Shown: one piece after another, positions 42,801 through 46,181 of the stretch | How the letters are laid out: every line of letters starts with the position of its first letter | How positions within the stretch are numbered: position 1 is the first letter of the stretch | Assembly (NCBI GenBank): GCA_021292165.1 | Contig: CM037877.1 | Location: forward strand, 298,484,726-298,548,725 | Length of the DNA stretch: 64,000 nt | DNA from: Shinisaurus crocodilurus | Lineage: Eukaryota > Chordata > Lepidosauria > Squamata > Shinisauridae | Reading direction: 5' to 3' | Made by a program: the position numbers and the translations under genes | Notes under the pieces: model-generated | Told to the model about the DNA's origin: nothing | The model's database searches: none | Seen by the model: the letters and a program-made list of their open reading frames with translations, nothing else

Positions 42801-43469
42801 CAAGACCCCTCCCCTGGGCTACCTTTTTCCTCTCATGCATCCCAATTCCCTGGCTCTTCTTACCCCACTCGGTCTCCCCTCCAGTCATCCCTCCCTCCCT
42901 ACACCCCCATTGTTCCTTCTCTTCTTACCTCACTTATACCAGAGATCTTACCCCCCCCCGGCCCCACTCCAGTCACCCCAATCCTCCCCTTCTTACCCCA
43001 CTCGGTCCCTCCTCCCTACTAGTACACCCCAGTTGCTCCCTCCCTTCTTACCTCACGGATACCCCCGATCTCACCCCCGGGTCACCCTCCACGCGCACAC
43101 ACCCCGCTTGCCCCGGTCGGGCTCCGCGCCCGCCCGCCTGCCCGCCCGCCTCTCTCCCTCCGCGCCCCGGCCTCCACCCCTCTCCTCGCCCCAGCCGGTC
43201 CTTGCCGCCGGCCCGGCCCGGCCCGGCCTCCCCTCCCCGGTCCCGCTCACCTTCCTGTCGATGCGGACGGTGAAGACGGCGCCGGGCGCGAGGGGCTCGC
43301 GGCTGAGCACCAGCCCGTGGTTGAACTCCTGGCCCGGCTGGGAGCGAGCCGCGCTCCGCCCGCCCCGCGACACCGTCACCAGCCGCCCCGTCCGCGGGTG
43401 CAGCAGCGGCAGCGCCGAGCCGGAGCCGGAGCCCGGCTGCGGCTGCCCGCCGCCGCCGCCGTCCAGCAT
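3357..43469 (-). CDS. NEURL4: NEURL4, neuralized-like protein 4, complete coding gene in 29 exons
   Basis: NEURL4 is a centrosomal adaptor with six neuralized homology repeats. It binds the HERC2 ubiquitin ligase and CP110 and limits CP110 build-up at centrioles (family knowledge). Exons in transcript order: 43469-43251, 40386-40008, 38778-38713, 38113-37830, 35991-35880, 35679-35591, 35470-35398, 34566-34299, 33495-33314, 31422-31337, 30072-29910, 28711-28513, 27144-27068, 26961-26883, 24705-24530, 22990-22862, 22703-22558, 20156-19940, 19143-19045, 17936-17787, 16834-16670, 14875-14717, 13240-13061, 11888-11795, 11483-11376, 9593-9449, 9249-9137, 4652-4448, 3561-3357. Every junction is GT-AG and phases match, giving 4567 nt, i.e. 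1522 codons with stop plus one extra base (exon 18, run at 20060-20064). Mammalian NEURL4 is about 1560 residues. Start: the ATG at 43467-43469 opens a Gly-rich N-terminus like the mammalian one; in-frame ATGs at 43593-43595 and 43629-43631 would add up to 54 residues. Confidence 0.96.
3646..3840 (+). repeat. tRNA-derived SINE family A
   Basis: A diverged copy of a tRNA-like SINE recurring in the window (for example 37218-37516). It carries a tRNA-like head (GTGGCTCCGTGGCAGAGCCC) and the family tail (CCTGAAACC...GAGAGCCGC...GTCAGTGTCAACAATAT). It lies in NEURL4 intron 28. Confidence 0.75.
3960..4210 (+). repeat. tRNA-derived SINE family B
   Basis: The head has a tRNA-like A-box and the segment GAGTGTTGGACTGGGAC followed by a B-box-like GGGTGCTAGACCCC. 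The body has CTCACAGGGGTGTTGTGAGG and the tail GGTGGGATATAAATATAATA. Other copies are at 30825-31190, 33655-33895, 44795-45010, 48055-48280 and 52747-52992. It is intronic in NEURL4. Confidence 0.85.
4895..5071 (+). repeat. 5S rRNA-derived SINE, copy 1 (full length)
   Basis: The head carries the 5S rRNA core: GAAAGCTAAGCAGGGTC (A-box region) and ACTTGGATGGGAGACC (intermediate element and C-box). The tail (CATTGAGCAGGGGGTTGGAC to CTCCTTCCAACTCT) matches the CR1 3' end found at 6190-6260. It ends in degenerate CTATGAAAT repeats. It sits in NEURL4 intron 27. Confidence 0.9.
5926..6268 (+). mobile_element. CR1 LINE 3' end (ORF2 C-terminus plus 3' UTR)
   Basis: Translation gives a CR1-type reverse-transcriptase C-terminus: a [23 protein letters not shown] run, then [14 protein letters not shown]...[11 protein letters not shown]. 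It ends with the CR1 3' UTR and TTCTATGATTCTATGATTC terminal repeats. It is 5' truncated and lies in a NEURL4 intron. Confidence 0.9.
6616..8000. mobile_element. Composite hAT-type DNA element with terminal inverted repeats
   Basis: The left end CAGGGGACTGCAACC and the reverse complement of the right end (CAGGGGTCTGCAACC) match at 14 of 15 positions. CTTGGGC flanks both ends (6609-6615 and 8001-8007), as expected for a hAT target duplication of 7-8 bp. Inside are a nested repeat starting ATTTTTCGCACCATAAGACG (about 6728), several inverted GATGATGGATG-type blocks at 7560-7800, and a perfect palindrome at 7806-7887. No transposase is visible, so the element is non-autonomous. Confidence 0.75.
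7806..7887. repeat. Perfect 39-bp inverted repeat with 4-nt loop
   Basis: Arms 7806-7844 and 7849-7887 are exact reverse complements around a TCTC loop (arm begins TAATTTCCCCTACCTATGC). It lies inside the hAT-like composite element, in a NEURL4 intron. Confidence 0.9.
8389..8542 (+). repeat. 5S rRNA-derived SINE, copy 2
   Basis: It has the same 5S-like head (AAGCTAAGCAGGGTC, then ACTTGGATGGGAGACC) and CR1-like tail as copy 1, with short CTATGAAA repeats at its end. The first part of the 5S-like head is slightly shortened. Confidence 0.9.
8662..8795. mobile_element. Palindromic hAT-type MITE
   Basis: It begins CAGTGTTCTCCCACCTTGGG and is a near-complete palindrome about the CCCCAGCCAGC/GCTGGCTGGGG centre. 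Related copies are at 18734, 23888, 30201, 31018, 37516, 40947, 41761, 53604, 60016 and 63917. Confidence 0.85.
8800..9065. repeat. Dispersed repeat (GGGGTGCAGAACCTCTTTCA family)
   Basis: It runs from GGGCTGAACCTCTTTCAGCC to a region with CCCAGAGGGCCGATTTGGGT. Diverged relatives are at 16335-16545, 23120-23480 and 59010-59280. Two of these carry minisatellites that look like internal unit expansions. Confidence 0.6.
9137..11888 (-). CDS. NEURL4: NEURL4 exons 24-27: conserved C-terminal Cys-rich region
   Basis: Exon 24 (11888-11795) ends [12 protein letters not shown]. Exon 25 (11483-11376) encodes [10 protein letters not shown]...[17 protein letters not shown]. Exon 26 (9593-9449) encodes [20 protein letters not shown] and [13 protein letters not shown]. 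Exon 27 (9249-9137) encodes [20 protein letters not shown] and [10 protein letters not shown]. The CxxC, CYCESC and WHMAYHG motifs match the vertebrate protein closely. The arrangement of Cys and His suggests metal binding, but that is an inference. Confidence 0.95.
9858..10690 (+). mobile_element. tRNA-SINE family A interrupted by an L2-like LINE
   Basis: The SINE head (GGCATAGCTCAGGAGTACAG) starts at about 9866 and runs to GTGTCGACAATA. The SINE resumes at about 10638 with CGGGCTAGATGGACTG and GTATAAGGCAGCTTCTGATG. Between them lies a minus-sense L2-like LINE 3' end. Its coding end includes [20 protein letters not shown] and [20 protein letters not shown], and it terminates in an (AAT)n tail seen as (ATT)n at 10003-10051 on the plus strand. 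Confidence 0.8.
12305..12780 (-). mobile_element. CR1 LINE 3' end
   Basis: Minus-strand translation gives the CR1 ORF2 C-terminus ([40 protein letters not shown]). The 3' terminal repeat AGAATCATAGAA is at 12309-12320 on the plus strand. It lies in NEURL4 intron 23, in the same sense as the gene. Confidence 0.92.
13061..16834 (-). CDS. NEURL4: NEURL4 exons 21-23: sixth NHR repeat
   Basis: Exon 21 (16834-16670) encodes [20 protein letters not shown] and [20 protein letters not shown]. Exon 22 (14875-14717) encodes [20 protein letters not shown] and [20 protein letters not shown]. Exon 23 (13240-13061) encodes [20 protein letters not shown] and ends [13 protein letters not shown]. Together they form about residues 1065-1232. 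NHR repeats are beta-sandwich protein-interaction modules. All three exons are phase 0 at both ends. Confidence 0.95.
13376..13903. mobile_element. Solo LTR (528 bp) with 5-bp target duplication
   Basis: It starts TGTTGGGTTTTGC, ends CCAGCTCTCACA, and is flanked by GAGGG at 13371-13375 and 13904-13908. An AATAAA lies at about 13790 in plus orientation. There is no internal coding region, so it is a solo LTR of an endogenous retrovirus or Gypsy-like element. It lies in NEURL4 intron 22. Confidence 0.8.
15298..15430. mobile_element. Second palindromic MITE family
   Basis: The arms CCTTCCCCAACTTGTTGCCC and GGGCACCAGGTTGGGGAAGG are roughly inverted, with a GTGTTGGGCTGCAACTCC core. Related copies are at about 17040-17153, 21228-21350, 36968-37105, 39778-39905, 47350-47635, 52068-52188 and 52996-53127. 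Confidence 0.7.
17787..22703 (-). CDS. NEURL4: NEURL4 exons 17-20: fifth NHR repeat, with an apparent frameshift
   Basis: Exon 17 (22703-22558) encodes [20 protein letters not shown] and ends ELKTDEIFE. Exon 18 (20156-19940) starts [20 protein letters not shown] and ends [10 protein letters not shown]. Exon 19 (19143-19045) encodes [20 protein letters not shown]. Exon 20 (17936-17787) encodes [20 protein letters not shown] and ends in a run of seven Glu before TTP. Exon 18 is 217 nt although both borders are phase 0. The reading frame changes at the C5 run 20060-20064, and removing one base restores the conserved [20 protein letters not shown]. See the findings. Confidence 0.93.
18734..18823. 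mobile_element. Palindromic hAT MITE (internally shortened)
   Basis: It starts CAGTGTTCTATATATACC and ends TTGGAGAACACTG. Flanks ATATAGAC (18726-18733) and GTATAGAC (18824-18831) agree at 7 of 8 positions, a typical hAT duplication. It lies in intron 19 of NEURL4. Confidence 0.85.
19495..19620. repeat. Inverted-repeat element (CACGACAACCCAC family)
   Basis: Two arms, GACACGACAACCCACTGTGG and CCACGGTGGGTTGTCGTGTC, flank TTTATAAG. A second pair of GGTGGCTTAT/ATAAGCCACC arms follows. Related motifs occur at 25315-25675 and 32385-32620. It is probably a non-autonomous DNA transposon. Confidence 0.65.
20180..22435. mobile_element. Cluster of CR1/L2-like LINE 3' fragments and MITEs in NEURL4 intron 17
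   Basis: A plus-sense fragment lies at about 20200-20565 (TTGGACGGCTTTAAAAGG to TTCTTGTGTTCTTATGAA). Minus-sense fragments lie at 21055-21200, 21520-22060 and 22060-22430. The coding end includes [20 protein letters not shown] and [20 protein letters not shown], a LINE reverse-transcriptase C-terminus. Palindromic MITEs occur at 21228-21350 and about 21380-21495. The family recurs at 25045-25300, 31850-32200, 41570-42175, 50311-50655, 55168-55580 and 62730-62965. An open C-rich, otherwise unremarkable stretch is at 20565-20990. The range overlaps no exon except that exon 17 begins just beyond it. Confidence 0.75.
22862..28711 (-). CDS. NEURL4: NEURL4 exons 12-16: fourth NHR repeat
   Basis: Exon 12 (28711-28513) encodes the linker [15 protein letters not shown] and [20 protein letters not shown]. 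Exon 13 (27144-27068) encodes [20 protein letters not shown]. Exon 14 (26961-26883) encodes [20 protein letters not shown]. Exon 15 (24705-24530) encodes [20 protein letters not shown] and [20 protein letters not shown]. Exon 16 (22990-22862) encodes [20 protein letters not shown] and [10 protein letters not shown]. The match to the mammalian repeat is nearly residue for residue. The exon 12 donor is GTCAGTGA. Confidence 0.96.
23135..23269. repeat. 21-bp minisatellite, about 6-7 units
   Basis: The unit is GCCTGGGGGCGAAATCCGGCC, repeated head to tail with two terminal variant units starting CTCTGGGG. It is embedded in the dispersed repeat that extends to about 23480, 145 bp upstream (gene sense) of NEURL4 exon 16. 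Confidence 0.9.
23888..23974. mobile_element. Palindromic hAT MITE with deleted second arm
   Basis: The left arm runs CAGTGTTCTCCAACCTTGGG to GCATGCCCCAGCCAGC. Only the terminal CCAAGGTTGGAGAACACTG of the right arm remains. It is intronic in NEURL4. Confidence 0.8.
25310..25675. repeat. Composite inverted-repeat element
   Basis: The motifs GACACGGCAACCCACCATG, CAGGTTCGCACAACACGGCA and TGCCATGTCGTGCAAGCCAG are arranged as inverted blocks, relatives of 19495-19620 and 32385-32620. No coding potential is recognised. It lies in NEURL4 intron 14. Confidence 0.55.
25680..26880. other. Intronic stretch without a recognised feature
   Basis: Mostly unique-looking sequence of NEURL4 intron 14. It has an AT-rich part at 26340-26420 and a diverged old-repeat-like segment at 26440-26540. 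I see no gene in it. Confidence 0.4.
29285..29690 (+). mobile_element. L2-like LINE 3' end
   Basis: Plus-strand translation gives [20 protein letters not shown] and [18 protein letters not shown], the typical L2 ORF2 C-terminus. A 3' UTR and an (AAAT)n tail at about 29658-29688 follow. It lies in intron 11 of NEURL4, antisense to the gene. Confidence 0.85.
29910..34566 (-). CDS. NEURL4: NEURL4 exons 8-11: third NHR repeat
   Basis: Exon 8 (34566-34299) finishes the second repeat ([20 protein letters not shown]) and starts the third ([20 protein letters not shown]). Exon 9 (33495-33314) encodes [20 protein letters not shown] and [17 protein letters not shown]. Exon 10 (31422-31337) encodes [20 protein letters not shown]. 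Exon 11 (30072-29910) encodes [20 protein letters not shown] and [20 protein letters not shown]. Junction phases 2, 1, 0 and 1 all agree. The segment between repeats 2 and 3 (residues about 420-455) is less conserved. Confidence 0.96.
30201..30335. mobile_element. Palindromic hAT MITE with perfect 8-bp duplication
   Basis: Complete palindromic element starting CAGTGTTTCTCAACCTTGGG, with its centre at CCAGCCAGCATAGCTGGCTG. Its flanks are GCTTAGTG at 30193-30200 and 30336-30343. It is in intron 10 of NEURL4 and is the best-preserved copy in the window. Confidence 0.95.
30825..31190 (-). repeat. tRNA-SINE family B split by a palindromic hAT MITE
   Basis: The minus-sense SINE starts at about 31190 with the A-box-like AGCCAGTGTGGTGTAGCGGT and ends near 30825. 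A 136-bp palindromic MITE (31018-31153, CAGGGCTCTCCAACCTTGGG at its left end) is inserted in the SINE. It created a perfect duplication, CTCTAACC, at 31010-31017 and 31154-31161. Confidence 0.93.
31850..32200 (+). mobile_element. LINE 3' end (CR1/L2-like)
   Basis: It contains TTAAACTGTGGAATCCACTC, CCAATTTGGAGGGCTTCAAA and a GCTACTAGTCATGATGGCTA run, the 3' end of the LINE family described for 20180-22435. It is intronic in NEURL4. Confidence 0.75.
32636..32790 (-). repeat. tRNA-SINE family A, minus orientation
   Basis: It contains the reverse complements of the family head (GGGATTGAACCTGGGACTTT, a B-box) and body (TCCATCTAGCACAGTATTGA). It is intronic in NEURL4. Confidence 0.75.
33655..33895 (-). 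repeat. tRNA-SINE family B, minus orientation
   Basis: It runs from TTTTATTATATTTATACCCC to CTCTAACCACTACGCCATGC. The B-box-like GGGACTAGAACCCGGAT is at 33828-33844. Confidence 0.85.
34299..38113 (-). CDS. NEURL4: NEURL4 exons 4-8: second NHR repeat
   Basis: Exon 4 (38113-37830) encodes [20 protein letters not shown], then [20 protein letters not shown] and [16 protein letters not shown]. Exon 5 (35991-35880) encodes [20 protein letters not shown]. Exon 6 (35679-35591) encodes [20 protein letters not shown]. Exon 7 (35470-35398) encodes [20 protein letters not shown]. Exon 8 (34566-34299) closes the repeat. The exon 7 donor is GTCGGTGTG, weaker than the usual GTAAG/GTGAG. A CR1 3' end lies about 10 bases from the exon 5 acceptor (see findings). 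Confidence 0.96.
36001..36440 (-). mobile_element. CR1 LINE 3' end abutting NEURL4 exon 5
   Basis: Minus-strand translation gives the CR1 ORF2 C-terminus ([45 protein letters not shown]). The CR1 terminal repeat (TTCTATGATT in gene sense) ends at about 36001, only about ten bases before the exon 5 boundary at 35991. Confidence 0.93.
36790..36846. repeat. Compound (TC)n / (ACGC)n microsatellite
   Basis: TC repeats run from about 36790 to 36820, followed by GCAC repeats (CACGCACGCACGCACGCAC) to about 36845. It is in NEURL4 intron 4. Confidence 0.95.
37218..37655 (+). repeat. tRNA-SINE family A carrying a CR1 and a hAT MITE (triple nest)
   Basis: The SINE head (GGGGCCATAGCTCATTGGGT) starts at about 37218 and runs to CTGCTGTCAGT at about 37356. 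A short minus-sense CR1 3' end occupies about 37357-37494. The SINE resumes with GTGTCAACAATACTGGGCTA, is interrupted again by a palindromic hAT MITE (37516-37623, flanks GGGCTAC and GGGCTAG), and ends with GACAGACCAACACTCTGAC. Confidence 0.85.
38200..38680. other. Intronic segment of unclear origin, possible LTR remnant
   Basis: An AATAAA at about 38411 is followed by TTCCTGGTTCTACCCCACAC and GC-rich sequence, as in LTR R-U5 regions. I could not find matching TG...CA ends with a target duplication, so the LTR idea is weak. It lies between NEURL4 exons 3 and 4. Confidence 0.3.
38713..38778 (-). CDS. NEURL4: NEURL4 exon 3: linker between NHR1 and NHR2
   Basis: A 66-nt exon, phase 1 at both borders, encoding [20 protein letters not shown] and EN. 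The FPNSLES core is conserved in the mammalian protein. The rest of the linker is much shorter here than in mammals, which accounts for part of the length difference (about 1521 versus 1560 residues). Confidence 0.88.
38963..39126 (+). repeat. 5S rRNA-derived SINE, copy 3
   Basis: A full-length-looking copy starting GCCTGTGGCTTACGCTGG with the 5S core and CR1-like tail. It is followed directly by a truncated tRNA-SINE family B tail (39127-39230, ending AAAAAAGGCGGGGTATAAAT). Confidence 0.9.
40008..43469 (-). CDS. NEURL4: NEURL4 exons 1-2: start and first NHR repeat
   Basis: Exon 1 (43469-43251, 73 codons) begins [20 protein letters not shown] and carries [20 protein letters not shown], then [20 protein letters not shown] and FTVRIDRK. 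Exon 2 (40386-40008) encodes [60 protein letters not shown] and [17 protein letters not shown]. Together they form NHR1, residues about 23-185. Exon 1 is very GC-rich, as expected in a CpG-island promoter exon. Confidence 0.95.
40561..40673 (+). repeat. 5S rRNA-derived SINE, copy 4 (5' truncated)
   Basis: It begins within the 5S part at GCCTGGTTATTACTTGGATG and keeps the CR1-like tail. Truncation at the 5' end is typical of LINE-machinery retrotransposition. Confidence 0.88.
40680..41091. repeat. tRNA-SINE family A (minus) followed by a palindromic MITE
   Basis: The SINE spans about 40680-40825 in minus sense (GGGATTGAACCCGGGACCTT is its B-box strand). A palindromic MITE relative (CGGGCTCTCCAAGCTTGGGT to GTTGGAGAGCCCTG) spans about 40947-41085, flanked by ATAGTA-like duplications. 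Confidence 0.75.
41570..42175 (-). mobile_element. LINE 3' end split by a palindromic hAT MITE
   Basis: Minus-sense LINE of the family at 20180-22435 (GCCGTGCTGGATCAGACCAA at its 3' end; TTAACTCTGTGCTGTGTGAA inside). A palindromic MITE at about 41761-41883 interrupts it, with ATATAGCC/ATTATAGCC flanks. It lies in NEURL4 intron 1. Confidence 0.8.
42540..43080. repeat. Pyrimidine-rich, roughly 65-bp imperfect tandem array in NEURL4 intron 1
   Basis: CTTCTTACC(T/C)CAC motifs recur at 42682, 42747, 42859, 42924, 42992 and 43047, with spacing mostly 55-68 bases. In gene sense these read GTGAGGTAAGA or GGGTAAGA, i.e. strong splice-donor-like strings in a G-rich background just inside intron 1. Confidence 0.7.
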
Positions 43470-43900
43470 CCCGCCCCCCGACCAGGCCACGCAGGGGCCC
43501 CCGGCCCGGTCCGGTCCGGTCCCCTCCCCGCGGCGGAGGCACCAGGGCGCACACCCGCGCGCGACAGCCGGCCGCGCTTTACGGCAGAGGGGCATGCCTC
43601 CGCCGCCCCGCTTGGCGGCAGGAGGGCGCACGCACGCCGGCCATGCTTGACGGCAGCGCCGGCGACTCCCTCGGCCTCGCCCCTGGCTCGGGGCCGCGCT
43701 TTGCGGCAGTGTGGCACAGCCGCGCCGCCTCCCTCCTTCCCTTCCCTTCCCTGCAGGAGCGCTTTACGGCAGCCGAGCCTCCCTCGGGACGAGCAAGGAG
43801 AAGAGACTACGGGGGCGCGATCCGCCTCATTGCCGGACGTTGAGGGCCGCGATCCTGGATCTGAGCAGACATGCCCAGGATGGCGCTGCAAATCCGCTTT
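43251..43900 (-). promoter_or_regulatory. NEURL4: CpG-island promoter region of NEURL4
   Basis: The region overlapping and upstream of exon 1 is dense in CG dinucleotides and lacks an obvious TATA box, as in housekeeping promoters. Repeated GCTTTACGGCAG-like motifs occur at about 43575, 43645, 43700 and 43760. The transcription start is not defined. Confidence 0.6.
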
Positions 43901-44680
43901 TTTGCAGTATTTCCCTTTTTGTTTTCACACTGCAACCCTGTCCCCGCTTACCTGGGAGAAAGCGCCGTTGAAAACAATGAGACTTACTTCCGAGTAGACA
44001 CGTGCACGGATTGCTCTGGGTGGTTTACTAAATGGAAGTGCCACCTGAATTATTTATACGGGGTTGGAGCCAGATTTAATCAGAGTTAGAGTAGACCCAT
44101 TGAAATAAATGCGTTTTGAGTTTGTAACCAATGGGATGACTATGGGTCTACTCTTAAGTATGGCTAACTATAGCTGGCTGGGGCATGCTGGGAGCTATAG
44201 GCCTTTTTTCTGTCTAAACTTGAATAGGATTGTGCCTTAAATCTGGATCCAACCCATTCTGTTCACCTTTAACATTTGTAAACCACTTTGGGTGGTTACT
44301 GTTACTACTACTACTAATTATTATTATTATTTGTGGAGGAAGGGGGGGCCAACCAGCCCCCCCTTCCTCCACAGGGCTCTAGTAAAGGCAAGCCTTGTGG
44401 GAGTTTTACCCATTTCGGACCTTCGGGTAGGCGTGGTAATCTCTCTCGGGCAGCGAGGCTGTGCTGGATTTAACCCTTTTCCCAAAGATTTGCTTTTTGG
44501 CCCTTCAGTATCTAAATCCAGGTTACAGAAATTGAAGGCGAGTCCCTGAACAGAGATCCAAATAGGATTGCAGACAGCTGAGGCTGGCAATCTGGTACCT
44601 TGAGATCTCTGGGGGTCTTGGTTCCTTTGGAGTAGGAAAGGGTGGGGGTGTGGCGGGCCAGCCAGCCCCCCCTTCCTCCA

Positions 44681-44715
<35 letters not shown>

Positions 44716-46080
44716 TGTTTTAAACTTTTTAAGGTTTTATATTAGGTTTTATATTAGGTTTTATCATGTTCTATTTTAAGGTTTTAATTTTTATTTATTT
44801 ATTTATTATATTTATACCCCGCCTTTTTTCCTGCAAGGAACCCAAGGCGGTTTACATAATTTCCCTCCTCTCCATTTGATCCTCACAACAACCCTGTGAG
44901 GTAGGTTAGGCTGAGAGTCAGTGACTGGCCCAAAGTCACCCAATGAGTTTCATGGCTGAGCGGGGACTAGAACCCGGATCTCCCGAGTCCCAGTCCAACA
45001 CTCTCAGTCTCAGTCCAACATTTTTGTGAACCGCCCAGAGAGTTCTGGCTATTGGGTGGTATAAAAATGTAATAAATAAATAAATATTACTACAACAACT
45101 ACTGAAAGTGCAATATAGCACTGAAATAGATATGGAAACAAAGTAATAATTCATAAATATTTATCTAGCACTGTTTCAGGGGGCAAAGCACCATACAATC
45201 CTTATTCTTAAGCCACTCTGGACTAGAATGCTCAACTGGTCTGCTATTTGGTCTGATCCCAGCCTGACTCTTCCTACGTTGGAACATAAGAAGAGCCCTG
45301 CTGGGGGATGCTGGGAGTTGTAGGCCAACACATATTGGGGAAGGCTGCTATAGGTTGATTCTTGCACACATGCTAACAGCTCAGTTCTGCAGATCGGGCT
45401 GGTCTCCCCACTTTGCTCACTGGGATTTACTTCTGAGGAAGCATGCCCAGGATTGGGCTGCACAGATGCTGCCCTTCTCAGCACACATTGGCCACGAGCC
45501 ACATCACAGTACGCTTGACACCATTGAAATCAATGGGCTTCCCCAGTTTTGGATTGTGGCCAATTTTCTCTTGTGTGTGAGCAATTCGTAATGAGTCCAT
45601 CATGTCGTCATCTTACCTGGAGCTGCGCTCTTACCTTTTGGAACCCGGCTTTCTTCACCTGCCAGAGGAGTGCTGGCTCCATGGGGTTTTTTTGGGGGGG
45701 TGGGGCAAGATGCACCCCATGGGCCCCACCCTGAATTGGCTCACTCGCTTCACTTTTGCTGCAGCCACCATTGCCCATCCAAGTTGCTCATTTCCGTGAG
45801 GCCCTGTCTGCTCAGCTGTGCAGAGGGAGCAAGCATGGAAAAGCAAGAGCAGAAAAATGCTGGAATTGGCAACGGACACTTTGTTTGGGTGCGGGCCTCA
45901 GCAAGTGCCCACCTATGCCGACTCCAGCCCAGTGCCAGTGAATGCAGGTGTGCCGGCTCCAAGGTACTTCTCCTTTAACCACTACCTCTCATTGCCTTCT
46001 CTCACCTGGGAGTAAAAGACCAAAACTCCCCCCTACTAACTGGCAAGTCTCCTTTTGGACTGAAACAGGTGTATGATGAG
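43900..46080. other. Intergenic: microsatellites, SINE and old repeats
   Basis: It contains half of a palindromic MITE (44165-44235), (TTA)n tracts at about 44320-44332 and 44683-44715, and two copies of an AGCCCCCCCTTCCTCCAC motif (44356 and 44665). A minus-sense tRNA-SINE family B is at 44795-45010 and a LINE tail at about 45030-45085. Nothing convincing as a gene is seen at 45180-46080. Confidence 0.5.
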
Positions 46081-46103
46081 TGGAAGGGAATGGCCTTGTT
46101 AAT

Positions 46104-46128
46104 CACCTGGGGCGGGTGTGGCTATAAA
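46104..46128 (+). promoter_or_regulatory. ZP3-like gene promoter: E-box and TATA box
   Basis: TATAAA is at 46123-46128, 54 bases before the ATG at 46182. The E-box CACCTG is at 46104-46109. In mammals the zona pellucida genes share a promoter E-box bound by the oocyte factor FIGLA with E12. The motif here is consistent with that but lies closer to the TATA box than in mouse. Confidence 0.6.
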
Positions 46129-46181
46129 GGAACTGCTGGTGGTGGCTGGGGCATTTTTCTTCTTCCTGGGATCCTTGTAGC

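Noticed and set aside
42361..43080. Possible splice donors taken as extra NEURL4 exons
   Set aside because: Donor-like strings repeat with the tandem array and no conserved coding sequence lies upstream of them.
42501..43650. Long Pro-rich plus-strand open frame (about 359 codons)
   Set aside because: It is the antisense of NEURL4 exon 1 and the pyrimidine-rich intron array; compositionally driven.
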